DNA from: Opacimonas immobilis
Lineage (GTDB): Bacteria; Pseudomonadota; Gammaproteobacteria; Enterobacterales; Alteromonadaceae
Length of the DNA: 64,000 nucleotides
Direction: 5' to 3'
Assembly: GCF_048282545.1 (NCBI RefSeq)
Contig: NZ_CP182485.1
Span: 248,001 to 312,000 of the forward strand
Made by a program: the position numbers and the translations under genes
In this document: piece by piece, positions 16,701 to 24,070 of the stretch
How the letters are laid out: each line of letters starts with the position of its first letter
How positions within the stretch are numbered: the stretch's first letter is position 1
Notes under the pieces: generated by a model
The model's database searches: none
Seen by the model: only the letters and a program-made list of their open reading frames with translations
Told to the model about the DNA's origin: nothing

Positions 16701-17480
16701 CTAGCCTCCCATAAGGTCTTTTAGTTTATCTTTCATTTTGTCTTTAAGTTTGTCTTTTTGTTTATCTAGCGCTTCATTGATTTTGTCTCTAGCGGCATCC
16801 TTAGCTGCCTTTTTGGCCTCTGCCTTAGCTATTCTAATGACTTCAGTGAGTAGTGCATCCGTCACCGCAGCGCCGATCTGATCAGCCGGGATCCCGTTCG
16901 GTTGCCCAATGGCTCCCAAATGAAAACTAGGTAACGTTATTGCATATGCGGTTTGCTCAACGCCCAGCTGCTCCACTGGCAATGCGGAAAAATCCAACTT
17001 TAAGCGCGTAGCATCAATCACTATATCATCAATGATCATCATGGGTTGTGCTGTCTTGGTAGGCGTTGGTGTGGCTTCTTTTCTAGGTAGTTTAGACTGT
17101 ATATGATCTTTGATAGTGAGAAGATTACTGCCTGTACTGTTATCGGTTTCATAAAGAATTTCAGGTACATTAATGACAAATTGATCCACAACATACGCAT
17201 CACCGCGTGGTGCCCCCAGATCCAAGGTGATAAGCTGTAAAGACAAAGCATTATTTTGCGAGAAGCCTTGTGGGTTTTGCACGTTTAAATCAGATAAAGA
17301 TAACCGACCATCAGAGAGGGAAAGCTCTGCATTGCCAAGAGATACCTTAGTGCCAAGATATTCCGAACCTCGTTGTTCTACTTGTTGCTTGATTAACGTG
17401 TCAGTTTGACTAAAGACATACCATATACCTCCAGCAATCACAGCAATAATAACAGATATGATAATGACAATTTTTTGCAT
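16701..17480 (-). CDS. AsmA-like inner-membrane-anchored protein with Lys-rich tail
   Basis: This 259-residue protein has one N-terminal membrane segment (~4-24) followed by a periplasmic region with the beta-rich AsmA/DUF748-like pattern (VSLGNAELSLSDGRLSLSDL, then DIVIDATRLKLDFS). The last ~45 residues are an amphipathic, Lys/Asp-rich helix with KDKLKDKMKDKLKDLMGG. Small AsmA-like proteins are suspected of bridging or lipid-related roles in the envelope, but this one is much shorter than AsmA or TamB. It is monocistronic as far as can be seen, on the same strand as the exporter, with its own upstream region. The exact role is unknown. Confidence 0.75.
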   Translation of the reverse strand: MQKIVIIISVIIAVIAGGIWYVFSQTDTLIKQQVEQRGSEYLGTKVSLGNAELSLSDGRLSLSDLNVQNPQGFSQNNALSLQLITLDLGAPRGDAYVVDQFVINVPEILYETDNSTGSNLLTIKDHIQSKLPRKEATPTPTKTAQPMMIIDDIVIDATRLKLDFSALPVEQLGVEQTAYAITLPSFHLGAIGQPNGIPADQIGAAVTDALLTEVIRIAKAEAKKAAKDAARDKINEALDKQKDKLKDKMKDKLKDLMGG

Positions 17481-17746
17481 GGAGAAACATCCCTTGTTTT
17501 ATTTAAAGATTTCTTTTAACTATAGTCTAGTTGACGCATTATGGTCGATTAATTCGGTAATTCAAAATCAAAAATGCAATAATAACTGAGTCATTTTTTT
17601 TCATTTGTACCATCTTAAAAGGGAACTTTGGAAACTCACGGTATAATGGGATAGCACACTTCATAAGCAGGCCTTTTAGTAATATCTTCGTAGAAGAAAC
17701 GTATTAGTACTCCGGGCCTCCTGCCCTCCGCCCTTCGGGCCAAATA
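17481..17746. other. Intergenic region between AsmA-like gene and tuf terminator
   Basis: No gene is seen. The part nearest 17480 should hold the promoter of the AsmA-like gene; a TATAGT hexamer near 17519-17524 (minus strand) is a weak candidate -10. At about 17716-17741 there is an unusually GC-rich block for this genome, with a short hairpin GCCC-TTC-GGGC, next to the tuf terminator. Confidence 0.4.
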
Positions 17747-17748
17747 AA

Positions 17749-17770
17749 AAACCCAGCCGAAGCTGGGTTT
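17749..17770 (-). terminator. Intrinsic terminator of the tuf operon
   Basis: A 9-bp stem (AAACCCAGC / GCTGGGTTT) closes a CGAA/TTCG loop. Reading on the minus strand it lies 30 bp past the tuf stop and is followed by a T-rich run (TTTTTTATTTG). It is symmetrical enough to stop transcription from the other side too. Confidence 0.88.
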
Positions 17771-17800
17771 TATTATTCGTTCTAATTTGTTCCAGACAAA

Positions 17801-18985
17801 TTAGTCGATGATTTTCGCTACAACGCCCGCACCTACTGTACGGCCACCTTCACGGATTGCGAAGCGTAAACCTTCGTCCATCGCGATAGGTGCAATTAGC
17901 TCAACAACAAACTTCAAGTTGTCGCCTGGCATTACCATCTCTACGCCTTCAGGTAGCTCTACCGCACCTGTTACGTCAGTCGTACGGAAGTAGAACTGTG
18001 GACGATAGCCTTTGAAGAATGGCGTATGACGGCCACCTTCGTCTTTGCTTAGTACGTATACTTCTGCTTCAAACTTAGTGTGTGGGTTGATTGAACCAGG
18101 CTTCGCCAATACTTGACCACGTTCAACTTCATCACGCTTAGTACCACGTAATAGAACACCAACGTTCTCACCTGCACGACCTTCGTCAAGCAGCTTACGG
18201 AACATCTCTACACCAGTACAAGTAGTAGTCGTAGTCTCTTTGATACCAACGATTTCGACTTCTTCACCAACTTTGATGATACCTTGCTCAACACGACCGG
18301 TTACAACAGTACCACGACCAGAGATTGAGAATACATCTTCGATTGGCAAGATGAACGGCTTATCGATGTCACGCTCTGGCTCTGGGATGTATGAATCTAG
18401 CGCTTCACCTAATTCAATGATTTTCGCTTCCCACGCTTCGTCACCTTCTAGGGCTTTCAGCGCTGAACCTTGGATAACTGGTAAGTCATCGCCTGGGAAT
18501 TCATACTCAGAAAGAAGTTCACGAACTTCCATCTCGACTAATTCTAATAATTCTTCATCATCAACCATGTCACACTTGTTCATGAATACGATGATGTAAG
18601 GTACGCCAACCTGACGACCTAATAGGATGTGCTCACGAGTCTGTGGCATTGGGCCATCAGTCGCCGCAACAACCAAAATCGCACCGTCCATCTGAGCAGC
18701 ACCAGTGATCATGTTTTTAACATAGTCAGCGTGTCCTGGGCAGTCTACGTGCGCGTAGTGACGAGTAGGTGTGTCGTATTCAACGTGAGACGTTGCGATT
18801 GTGATACCACGCTCACGCTCTTCTGGAGCGTTGTCGATTTGATCGAATGCTTGCGCTGAACCACCGTAAGTCTTTGCTAGTACAGTAGTGATCGCTGCGG
18901 TTAATGTCGTTTTACCGTGGTCAACGTGGCCGATTGTACCTACGTTAACGTGCGGTTTCGTACGTTCAAACTTTTCTTTTGCCAT
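17801..18985 (-). CDS. tuf: Elongation factor Tu
   Basis: This 394-residue GTPase carries aminoacyl-tRNA to the ribosome. The sequence is canonical, with GHVDHGKTT, DCPGHADY and NKCDMVD as nucleotide-binding motifs and domains II and III complete. The start at 18985 (MAKEKFERTKPHVN) matches the family length and has an AGGAAAGAG ribosome site. The frame stays open upstream, but that extension runs into a tRNA gene and is not coding. tuf is the last gene of a tRNA-Thr-Tyr-Gly-Thr-tuf cluster in the same order as E. coli thrU-tyrU-glyT-thrT-tufB. secE-nusG, which normally follow tufB, are absent; a terminator follows instead. Confidence 0.98.
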   Translation of the reverse strand: MAKEKFERTKPHVNVGTIGHVDHGKTTLTAAITTVLAKTYGGSAQAFDQIDNAPEERERGITIATSHVEYDTPTRHYAHVDCPGHADYVKNMITGAAQMDGAILVVAATDGPMPQTREHILLGRQVGVPYIIVFMNKCDMVDDEELLELVEMEVRELLSEYEFPGDDLPVIQGSALKALEGDEAWEAKIIELGEALDSYIPEPERDIDKPFILPIEDVFSISGRGTVVTGRVEQGIIKVGEEVEIVGIKETTTTTCTGVEMFRKLLDEGRAGENVGVLLRGTKRDEVERGQVLAKPGSINPHTKFEAEVYVLSKDEGGRHTPFFKGYRPQFYFRTTDVTGAVELPEGVEMVMPGDNLKFVVELIAPIAMDEGLRFAIREGGRTVGAGVVAKIID

Positions 18986-19041
18986 TGTTCTCTTTCCTAG
19001 CAAAGTTAATATTAAAGGTAAATTTTCAAAAAAGTTGATGA

Positions 19042-19117
19042 TGGTGCTGATAGGCAGATTTGAACTGCCGACCTCACCCTTACCAAGGGTGCGCTCTACC
19101 AACTGAGCTATATCAGC
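19042..19117 (-). tRNA. thrT: tRNA-Thr (anticodon GGT)
   Basis: A 76-nt cloverleaf with CCA encoded at 19042-19044. The acceptor pair is GCTGATA/TATCAGC, the anticodon arm is CCTTGGTAAGG with anticodon GGT, and the T arm carries GTTCAAAT. It lies 56 bp upstream of tuf, in the position of E. coli thrT. Confidence 0.97.
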
Positions 19118-19131
19118 AACTTTCAGTCAAC

Positions 19132-19206
<75 letters not shown>

Positions 19207-19300
19207 AACTACTTTTTGTAAACCCGTTATTCGAGTCTAAAAACTTATGTAGCCTCGCTTTTTTCTAGCGCCATCAAGTCTTCTCGAAAAAAGTCCGTGT

Positions 19301-19328
19301 ATTATAGTGAGTGGTTATCTCGCGTCAA
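19301..19328 (-). promoter_or_regulatory. Promoter of glyT-thrT-tuf
   Basis: On the minus strand: -35 TTGACG (19323-19328), a 16-bp spacer and a perfect -10 TATAAT (19301-19306), about 95 bp before the tRNA-Gly 5' end. Together with the terminator at 19363-19386 it splits the tRNA-tuf cluster into two transcription units. Confidence 0.85.
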
Positions 19329-19362
19329 GTGATTTTACAAGTGATTTTTAGATACCAAACAC

Positions 19363-19386
19363 AAAAAAACCACCTTAAGGTGGCTT
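19363..19386 (-). terminator. Intrinsic terminator after tRNA-Tyr
   Basis: On the minus strand the stem AAGCCACC/GGTGGTTT (one G-U pair, TTAA loop) is followed by a run of T, 34 nt past the tRNA-Tyr CCA end. It should end the thrU-tyrU transcript before glyT. Confidence 0.85.
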
Positions 19387-19419
19387 CAGAGCAGTTTGAG
19401 TAATCACTCAAACCAAAAA

Positions 19420-19504
19420 TGGTGGAGGGGGCAGGATTCGAACCTGCGAAGGCTGAGCCGGCAGATTTACAGTCTGCTCCCGTTGACCGCTTGGGTACCC
19501 CTCC
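19420..19504 (-). tRNA. tyrU: tRNA-Tyr (anticodon GTA)
   Basis: An 85-nt class II tRNA with encoded CCA (19420-19422), acceptor stem GGAGGGG/CCCCTCC, anticodon arm ACTGTAAAT (anticodon GTA), a long variable arm and T arm GGTTCGAATCC. It sits in the E. coli tyrU position. Confidence 0.97.
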
Positions 19505-19511
19505 GAGTTGA

Positions 19512-19587
<76 letters not shown>

Positions 19588-19606
19588 ACGTCATCAAGAG
19601 GTGCGC

Positions 19607-19635
19607 ATATTAGAGTAAACCACGGTGCTTGGCAA
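19607..19635 (-). promoter_or_regulatory. Promoter of thrU-tyrU
   Basis: On the minus strand: -35 TTGCCA (19630-19635), a 17-bp spacer and -10 TAATAT (19607-19612), 20 bp before the first tRNA nucleotide. Confidence 0.7.
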
Positions 19636-19675
19636 CACTTAAATGCAAAAAAATATCAAAAAAGTGGGTTTTTTA

Positions 19676-20410
19676 TTATTTGTGTACAAAACGCGCCCAT
19701 AATCCCAATAAAACCGCGTTTTGCAGGTGTTTTTTTGGTCGATGTTGTGTGTTCAACAATCTATAACCATCACCACCACTTAATATGAGTAAATATTGCT
19801 CAGAATATTGTGCAATTTGTGCTCGTGCGACTTCAACTATCCCTTGCAGTTGGGCTAAACAGCCATTTCCGACACATTCGTCTGTATGTTGACCTAACTG
19901 AATGTGGATCGGCCAATCTTCTGGCGCAAAGACTCTATCAGTATTTTGTAATAATATTTCTTGCAGTTGATGTAAGCCTGGCGCAATGAATCCTCCCTGA
20001 TGCTGTCCTCTCACCACCACATCACAGGTTATCGCGGTGCCAGCATCCACCACCAAAAAGCTATCATGCTCGCATAATTGTGCCAAATACATGCCAGCAC
20101 ACATAGCCAGCCAGCGATCCACGCCCATATTTGCAATATTGGTGTATGAATTTTGTAGAGTTTCCCCTGCAATAAGTGCGTATTTTTCGGACTTGGCAAT
20201 CGTCACCGGACATATGGTTGCAAGTGTTCGGGCGAAAGTTTTTGCACGTTCCGGATGTTTGACTGAAGAAATATACGCCGCATCTAAAGGCCCAATATTG
20301 TTTAATAGCGTCTCTGGTGAATCAACAACCGCTTCTTCACCTGGTCCATATTTATCAGCAAGACAATATTTGACTCTGGTATTGCCAATATCAATCAACA
20401 GGACGGACAC
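19676..20410 (-). CDS. coaX: Type III pantothenate kinase
   Basis: This 244-residue cytosolic enzyme phosphorylates pantothenate, the first step of CoA synthesis. ASKHA-fold motifs are present: LLIDIGNTRVKY at the N-terminus, MGVDRWLAM, and VVDAGTAITCD. I place the start at a GTG (20410) because GGAGG lies 6 bp upstream and the protein then begins directly before the first catalytic strand; an in-frame start at 20476 would add 22 irrelevant residues. It overlaps the end of birA by 20 bp. The same slot in E. coli (between birA and the tRNAs) holds the unrelated type I kinase coaA, so this is non-orthologous replacement in place. Confidence 0.95.
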   Translation of the reverse strand: MSVLLIDIGNTRVKYCLADKYGPGEEAVVDSPETLLNNIGPLDAAYISSVKHPERAKTFARTLATICPVTIAKSEKYALIAGETLQNSYTNIANMGVDRWLAMCAGMYLAQLCEHDSFLVVDAGTAITCDVVVRGQHQGGFIAPGLHQLQEILLQNTDRVFAPEDWPIHIQLGQHTDECVGNGCLAQLQGIVEVARAQIAQYSEQYLLILSGGDGYRLLNTQHRPKKHLQNAVLLGLWARFVHK

Positions 20411-21362
20411 TGATTTCACCTCCGTGATATGCTTTAATTTCGCCATTAACCTGAACCAGTAACGCGCCTTGTTCATTTACCCCCATGCAAATCCCTGTAA
20501 CTGTTTGTTTGCCAAGCAGGAGTTTCACTGGTTGGTGGTTAAAGGCATTTAGACGTTCCCAGCGCTCCTGGAACGGCGACAAGCCTTGCGTAGAAAACAC
20601 CGTTAAATAATAATGCATTTTGGCTAGTAAGTTCGCCACTAACACATTGCGTTCAATCGGCGTATCAATATGACGCTGGGCACTCGTATAAGCCTGACCC
20701 AAGTCCAAGTCGTCGGGCAGATCAACATTTAATCCTATGCCAATCACTGTATGAACATCGTCCGCCACTGTGCCTTCGACTTCAACCAAAATCCCCGCCA
20801 CTTTTGCCATATTAATATACACATCATTTGGCCACTTGAGTCCGATTTGTTGTATCCCCAAATCATCCAACACATCGGCGACCGCAATCCCGACTACCAA
20901 AGATAGACCAGCAATAGTTTGATAGCCTCCACTAAAACACCAATACAAGGACAGATATACGTTGCTTGCAAAAGGTGAGTGCCACTGTCGTCCATGTCTT
21001 CCTCGTCCGGCAGTTTGCGCCTCTGCGACACATGCATTGCCGCTATGCAAATGCATGATCCGGTCTTTGAGATAGGTGTTGGTCGAATCAATGACAGGTA
21101 AGACTATACAATGAGCACTTCCTTGTCCTGTAAACTGATGATAATGATGATTAATCATATTGGCATCTAACAGAGACAACGGTTTAGCTACGCGATACCC
21201 TTTGCCTTTTACCGAATAAATATCCACACCGATATCTTGCAAAGCTTTGATGTGCTTACCAATGGCTGCACGTGAAATCGAAAAGTACTCACCCAGCTCG
21301 GTACCCGAATGAAATTTGCCATCGGCCAAAATCCGCAGTAATTCATTGCGTAAATAGTTCAT
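20391..21362 (-). CDS. birA: Biotin-protein ligase / biotin operon repressor
   Basis: This 323-residue bifunctional protein has an N-terminal winged helix (~1-60, with SISRAAIGKHIKAL) that binds the bio operator. The central ligase domain carries the biotinyl-AMP loop GRGRHGRQW (119-127) and KWPNDVY, and a C-terminal SH3-like domain follows. It attaches biotin to the acetyl-CoA carboxylase carrier protein. The length is close to E. coli BirA (321). It starts at the base after the murB stop, so murB-birA-coaX form a tight operon as in other gammaproteobacteria. Confidence 0.96.
   Translation of the reverse strand: MNYLRNELLRILADGKFHSGTELGEYFSISRAAIGKHIKALQDIGVDIYSVKGKGYRVAKPLSLLDANMINHHYHQFTGQGSAHCIVLPVIDSTNTYLKDRIMHLHSGNACVAEAQTAGRGRHGRQWHSPFASNVYLSLYWCFSGGYQTIAGLSLVVGIAVADVLDDLGIQQIGLKWPNDVYINMAKVAGILVEVEGTVADDVHTVIGIGLNVDLPDDLDLGQAYTSAQRHIDTPIERNVLVANLLAKMHYYLTVFSTQGLSPFQERWERLNAFNHQPVKLLLGKQTVTGICMGVNEQGALLVQVNGEIKAYHGGEISVRPVD
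20417..20423 (-). promoter_or_regulatory. Ribosome binding site fixing the coaX GTG start
   Basis: GGAGGTG on the minus strand lies inside the last codons of birA, 6 bp before the GTG at 20410. It decides the coaX start and suggests translational coupling to birA. Confidence 0.8.
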
Positions 21363-22355
21363 TTATAATTCAACCAGTCCATTACGTCCCAATAAGCGGA
21401 CTTCGTTTTCTAAACGGATGCCAAATTTTGCCCAGACAGTTTCGCTGATCGTGCGCGCAAACGCTAAAACGTCTTGCCCTTTGGCATCTTTATAATTTGT
21501 CAAAACAAGTGCCTGTGTAGGATGGCACTGCACACCGCCGTGAGTAATTCCTTTAAATCCACATTGCTCAATCAACCATCCTGCTGCAATTTTAACCTGT
21601 CCATCCGCTTGTGGGTAACGAGGCACGTTGGAAAATTGAGCCAAAATCTCGTTCGCTTTGTCCTGAGAAACCACGGGGTTTTTGAAAAAACTCCCCGCAT
21701 TACCAATCACAGATGGGTCTGGCAATTTGCTTCGTCTGATATCGATCACTTTGGTGTACACATCATGCATGGTCGGATTATCAAGCGCAGCGAGTTCACC
21801 ATAGTGAGTCGCTAATGAATAGTCTTTGGGTAACCTAAAATTCACTTGCGTAATAAAGACCCTGCCATGCAATGATTGTTTAAAAATGCTATCTCGATAA
21901 CCAAACAAGCATTCATTCGCCTGCTTAGTATGGAATGTATCTTGGTGAATATCATAATATTCTACAGAATGGATCAAAGTGCCTACCTCGACCCCATACG
22001 CGCCGATATTTTGAATGGGTGCAGCCCCTACTGTACCAGGAATCAACGCTAAATTCTCAAAGCCTCCAATGTTTTTATCCATACACCAAGTTACTAGGTC
22101 GTGCCAGTTTTCACCTGAAGCAACGGATAACCAATAAGCCTCTTCGGATTCTTCAAGTGAGATCCCTTGCAATTTGTTGAGAACGAGCGTACCAGAATAG
22201 TCATCGATAAAAACCGTGTTACTCCCCTGACCTAATAAATAGAAAGGAGTAGATAGTTGGGATAACTGAGAGACATCGTTTTGACACAACAACGAGATAC
22301 AATGCTGAGCAGAGTGTTGAAGGCCAAAGGTATGGAGGGATTGAGCGTTGATCAC
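21363..22355 (-). CDS. murB: UDP-N-acetylenolpyruvoylglucosamine reductase
   Basis: This 330-residue FAD enzyme makes UDP-N-acetylmuramic acid for peptidoglycan. It shows LGQGSNTVF and ALIPGTVGAAPIQNIGAYG (FAD/substrate binding), GNAGSFFKNP with the catalytic serine, and ENEVRLLG with the C-terminal glutamate. It is a type I MurB. The GTG start at 22355 aligns the N-terminus (LHTFGLQHSAQH) with E. coli MurB, although no clear ribosome site precedes it. It is first of murB-birA-coaX. Confidence 0.95.
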   Translation of the reverse strand: MINAQSLHTFGLQHSAQHCISLLCQNDVSQLSQLSTPFYLLGQGSNTVFIDDYSGTLVLNKLQGISLEESEEAYWLSVASGENWHDLVTWCMDKNIGGFENLALIPGTVGAAPIQNIGAYGVEVGTLIHSVEYYDIHQDTFHTKQANECLFGYRDSIFKQSLHGRVFITQVNFRLPKDYSLATHYGELAALDNPTMHDVYTKVIDIRRSKLPDPSVIGNAGSFFKNPVVSQDKANEILAQFSNVPRYPQADGQVKIAAGWLIEQCGFKGITHGGVQCHPTQALVLTNYKDAKGQDVLAFARTISETVWAKFGIRLENEVRLLGRNGLVEL

Positions 22356-22782
22356 AAGACAAAATTCGTTTTTTGCTTAGTATACCAACGCTCAGGTTCG
22401 TTACACAAGGTTAAGCATCAACCATCAGATAAGGCATCGTGTTTTCAACCGAAACGGGCAGGTCATCATTCAGTTTTGCTCGAGCCTAAATGTTCCAATC
22501 GGTTTAAACAAAAGATGACACGGCGCAGGCAATTTCGTTCTGCCTCAATCTTTAAATGGTAGTTTTGCACTGGCGTCCGCGAATGTGGCGCTGGCGTGAA
22601 TTAAAAACATGGGGGCTCGGTGTATTTCAAGGTCGTAATTCACTCGATTACACTATCAAGTACAAGGCCCGTAAATTATTTGTTAATACTGCGGAACTAT
22701 TTACATTATATTCACTCATAGGCATGTGTGTAATTTTGTATCGTAGTAAGCCATAGGATGGGCTGATTTGGTAGGTGATAGT
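22356..22782. other. Divergent intergenic region, murB / repeat-protein gene
   Basis: About 430 bp with no convincing gene. Two plus-strand frames here (22281-22562 and 22556-22756) have rare, basic residue content and poor starts. The region must carry the promoters of murB (leftward) and the repeat protein (rightward). I see no confident -35/-10 pair. In E. coli an rRNA operon lies upstream of murB; there is none here. Confidence 0.5.
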
Positions 22783-23571
22783 ATGTTTGAGTTCAGAAGT
22801 CTTGTCTCATTGAGTTTACTGGCTTTTTGTTTATCGGGTACTGCGGTAGCAATGGAAGCGAACGTTGATTCCAACAACAATGCTGAATGGAAACTAGATC
22901 AAGACTTTTTGGAACGCCAAGTTGCACAGTCAATGTCTCCAGGTCGTTCGGTAAGAACGCTTATTGGACACTACCCAGAAAGTATCAGGAGCATTGTTTC
23001 TGTCGCGCTAGACACTTACCCAGATAATTACAAAGAAATTATCCATTCTGCTATTTCTGCACAACCATTTTCTGCTGAAGATATTGTGACAATTGCGGTT
23101 GAGAAAGGGATAACAGAATGCGAATCGATTGTTGAAACTGCAATCAAAGCTGAGCCGAGTTATGTGAGCTTCGTGACTCGTGCTGCAGCGAATGCTTCAC
23201 CTGAAGATTTTGAGGATATTTTGCGTGTTGCTGTGGTCACCGAGCCCGAATCAGCAGACAAAATCATTCAAATTGTAGCCAAGTCATATCCTGAACGCAT
23301 TGCCGAAATTTTGTCTAACACATTACAGTATGTACCCTATGTGGGTGAGTATGTTGTCGATGCCCTGCTTGCAGTATTTCCAGACAAAGCCGAAGAAGTT
23401 GTTGAGGTTTCAGTGCGAGAAGTACGCGCGGAAACTGCACAAGTGGAAAAAGTCATTTCCGCTGCCCTTAATGCAGGTGTCGATGCTGAAGTGGTTTCTC
23501 AATCTGCAATCAAAGGGGGGGCTACCTCTGACGAAGTGATGGCAGCCATTAATAAACAGAGCAATAATTAA
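22783..23571 (+). CDS. Exported protein of ~15-residue helical repeats, unknown function
   Basis: I do not recognise this 262-residue protein. A signal peptide is clear (FRSLVSLSLLAFCLSGTAVA, cleavage after AVA or AMA). From residue ~60 on it consists of roughly a dozen degenerate units of 14-17 residues of the form (E/D)-x-I-V-x-x-A-x-x-x-x-P, such as EIIHSAISAQP, SIVETAIKAEP, DILRVAVVTEP and KIIQIVAKSYP. They probably form stacked helices in an acidic periplasmic solenoid. ATG 22783 has AGGTGA at good distance; a TTG at 22768 is the alternative. A shared terminator follows. It stands alone between murB and the alpha operon. Confidence 0.7.
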   Translation: MFEFRSLVSLSLLAFCLSGTAVAMEANVDSNNNAEWKLDQDFLERQVAQSMSPGRSVRTLIGHYPESIRSIVSVALDTYPDNYKEIIHSAISAQPFSAEDIVTIAVEKGITECESIVETAIKAEPSYVSFVTRAAANASPEDFEDILRVAVVTEPESADKIIQIVAKSYPERIAEILSNTLQYVPYVGEYVVDALLAVFPDKAEEVVEVSVREVRAETAQVEKVISAALNAGVDAEVVSQSAIKGGATSDEVMAAINKQSNN

Positions 23572-23608
23572 TTGTAATCAGTGCCCAGATATAGTGCCAC
23601 ACAAAACA

Positions 23609-23641
23609 AAAAACCCGCCATCAAGCGATAGGCGGGTTTTT
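23609..23641. terminator. Bidirectional terminator between repeat-protein gene and rplQ
   Basis: The stem AACCCGCC/GGCGGGTT with an 11-nt loop has A/T runs on both sides, so it can end the plus-strand repeat-protein transcript and the minus-strand alpha operon after rplQ. Confidence 0.85.
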
Positions 23642-23656
23642 AGTATTGAGCAATAA

Positions 23657-24058
23657 TTACTCTTCCGTTGCTTCCACTACTTCTTCAGCAGCTTCAACTT
23701 CTGGACGGTCTACTAATTCAACGTAGGCCATAGGTGCTTTATCACCAGTACGGAAACCGCACTTTAAGATACGTACGTAACCGCCTGGGCGAGCTTCGTA
23801 ACGTGGGCCTAGTTCGTTAAATAATTTACCAACAACTTCTTTATCACCGGTGCGAGCCATCGCTAAACGACGGTTTGCAACGCTGTCACGCTTAGCCATA
23901 GTAATTAATGGCTCAATAACACGGCGTAATTCTTTTGCTTTAGGTAAAGTCGTTTTAATCACTTCATGCTTAACCAATGAACCGGCCATGTTTTTAAACA
24001 TAGCTTTACGATGGCTGCTGTTGCGATTTAACTTACGACCACTTTTAAGATGGCGCAT
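23657..24058 (-). CDS. rplQ: 50S ribosomal protein L17
   Basis: A 133-residue ribosomal protein with the typical N-terminus MRHLKSGRKLNRNSSHR. It lines the large subunit near the exit tunnel and is the last gene of the alpha operon. The C-terminal ~15 residues are very acidic (VEAAEEVVEATEE), an extension seen in several gammaproteobacterial L17 proteins. Confidence 0.98.
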   Translation of the reverse strand: MRHLKSGRKLNRNSSHRKAMFKNMAGSLVKHEVIKTTLPKAKELRRVIEPLITMAKRDSVANRRLAMARTGDKEVVGKLFNELGPRYEARPGGYVRILKCGFRTGDKAPMAYVELVDRPEVEAAEEVVEATEE

Positions 24059-24070
24059 AGCTTTATCCTT

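Noticed and set aside
17701..17741. Possible rRNA fragment (the GTATTAGTACT stretch resembles the complement of a 23S 3' end)
   Set aside because: The similarity covers only about a dozen bases and no further rRNA sequence flanks it.
18240..18599. 119-codon plus-strand ORF inside tuf
   Set aside because: Antisense shadow of a highly expressed gene with biased codon use.
18986..19102. 39-codon N-terminal extension of EF-Tu
   Set aside because: It runs through the tRNA-Thr gene and its spacer; the conserved EF-Tu start with a good ribosome site is at 18985.
22281..22562. 93-codon plus-strand ORF overlapping the murB start
   Set aside because: Overlaps murB antisense, has Cys/His/Lys-rich random composition and no ribosome site or family resemblance.
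22556..22756. 66-codon plus-strand ORF upstream of the repeat-protein gene
   Set aside because: Trp/Arg-rich start and no recognisable family; more likely part of a promoter region. Kept only as a comment.
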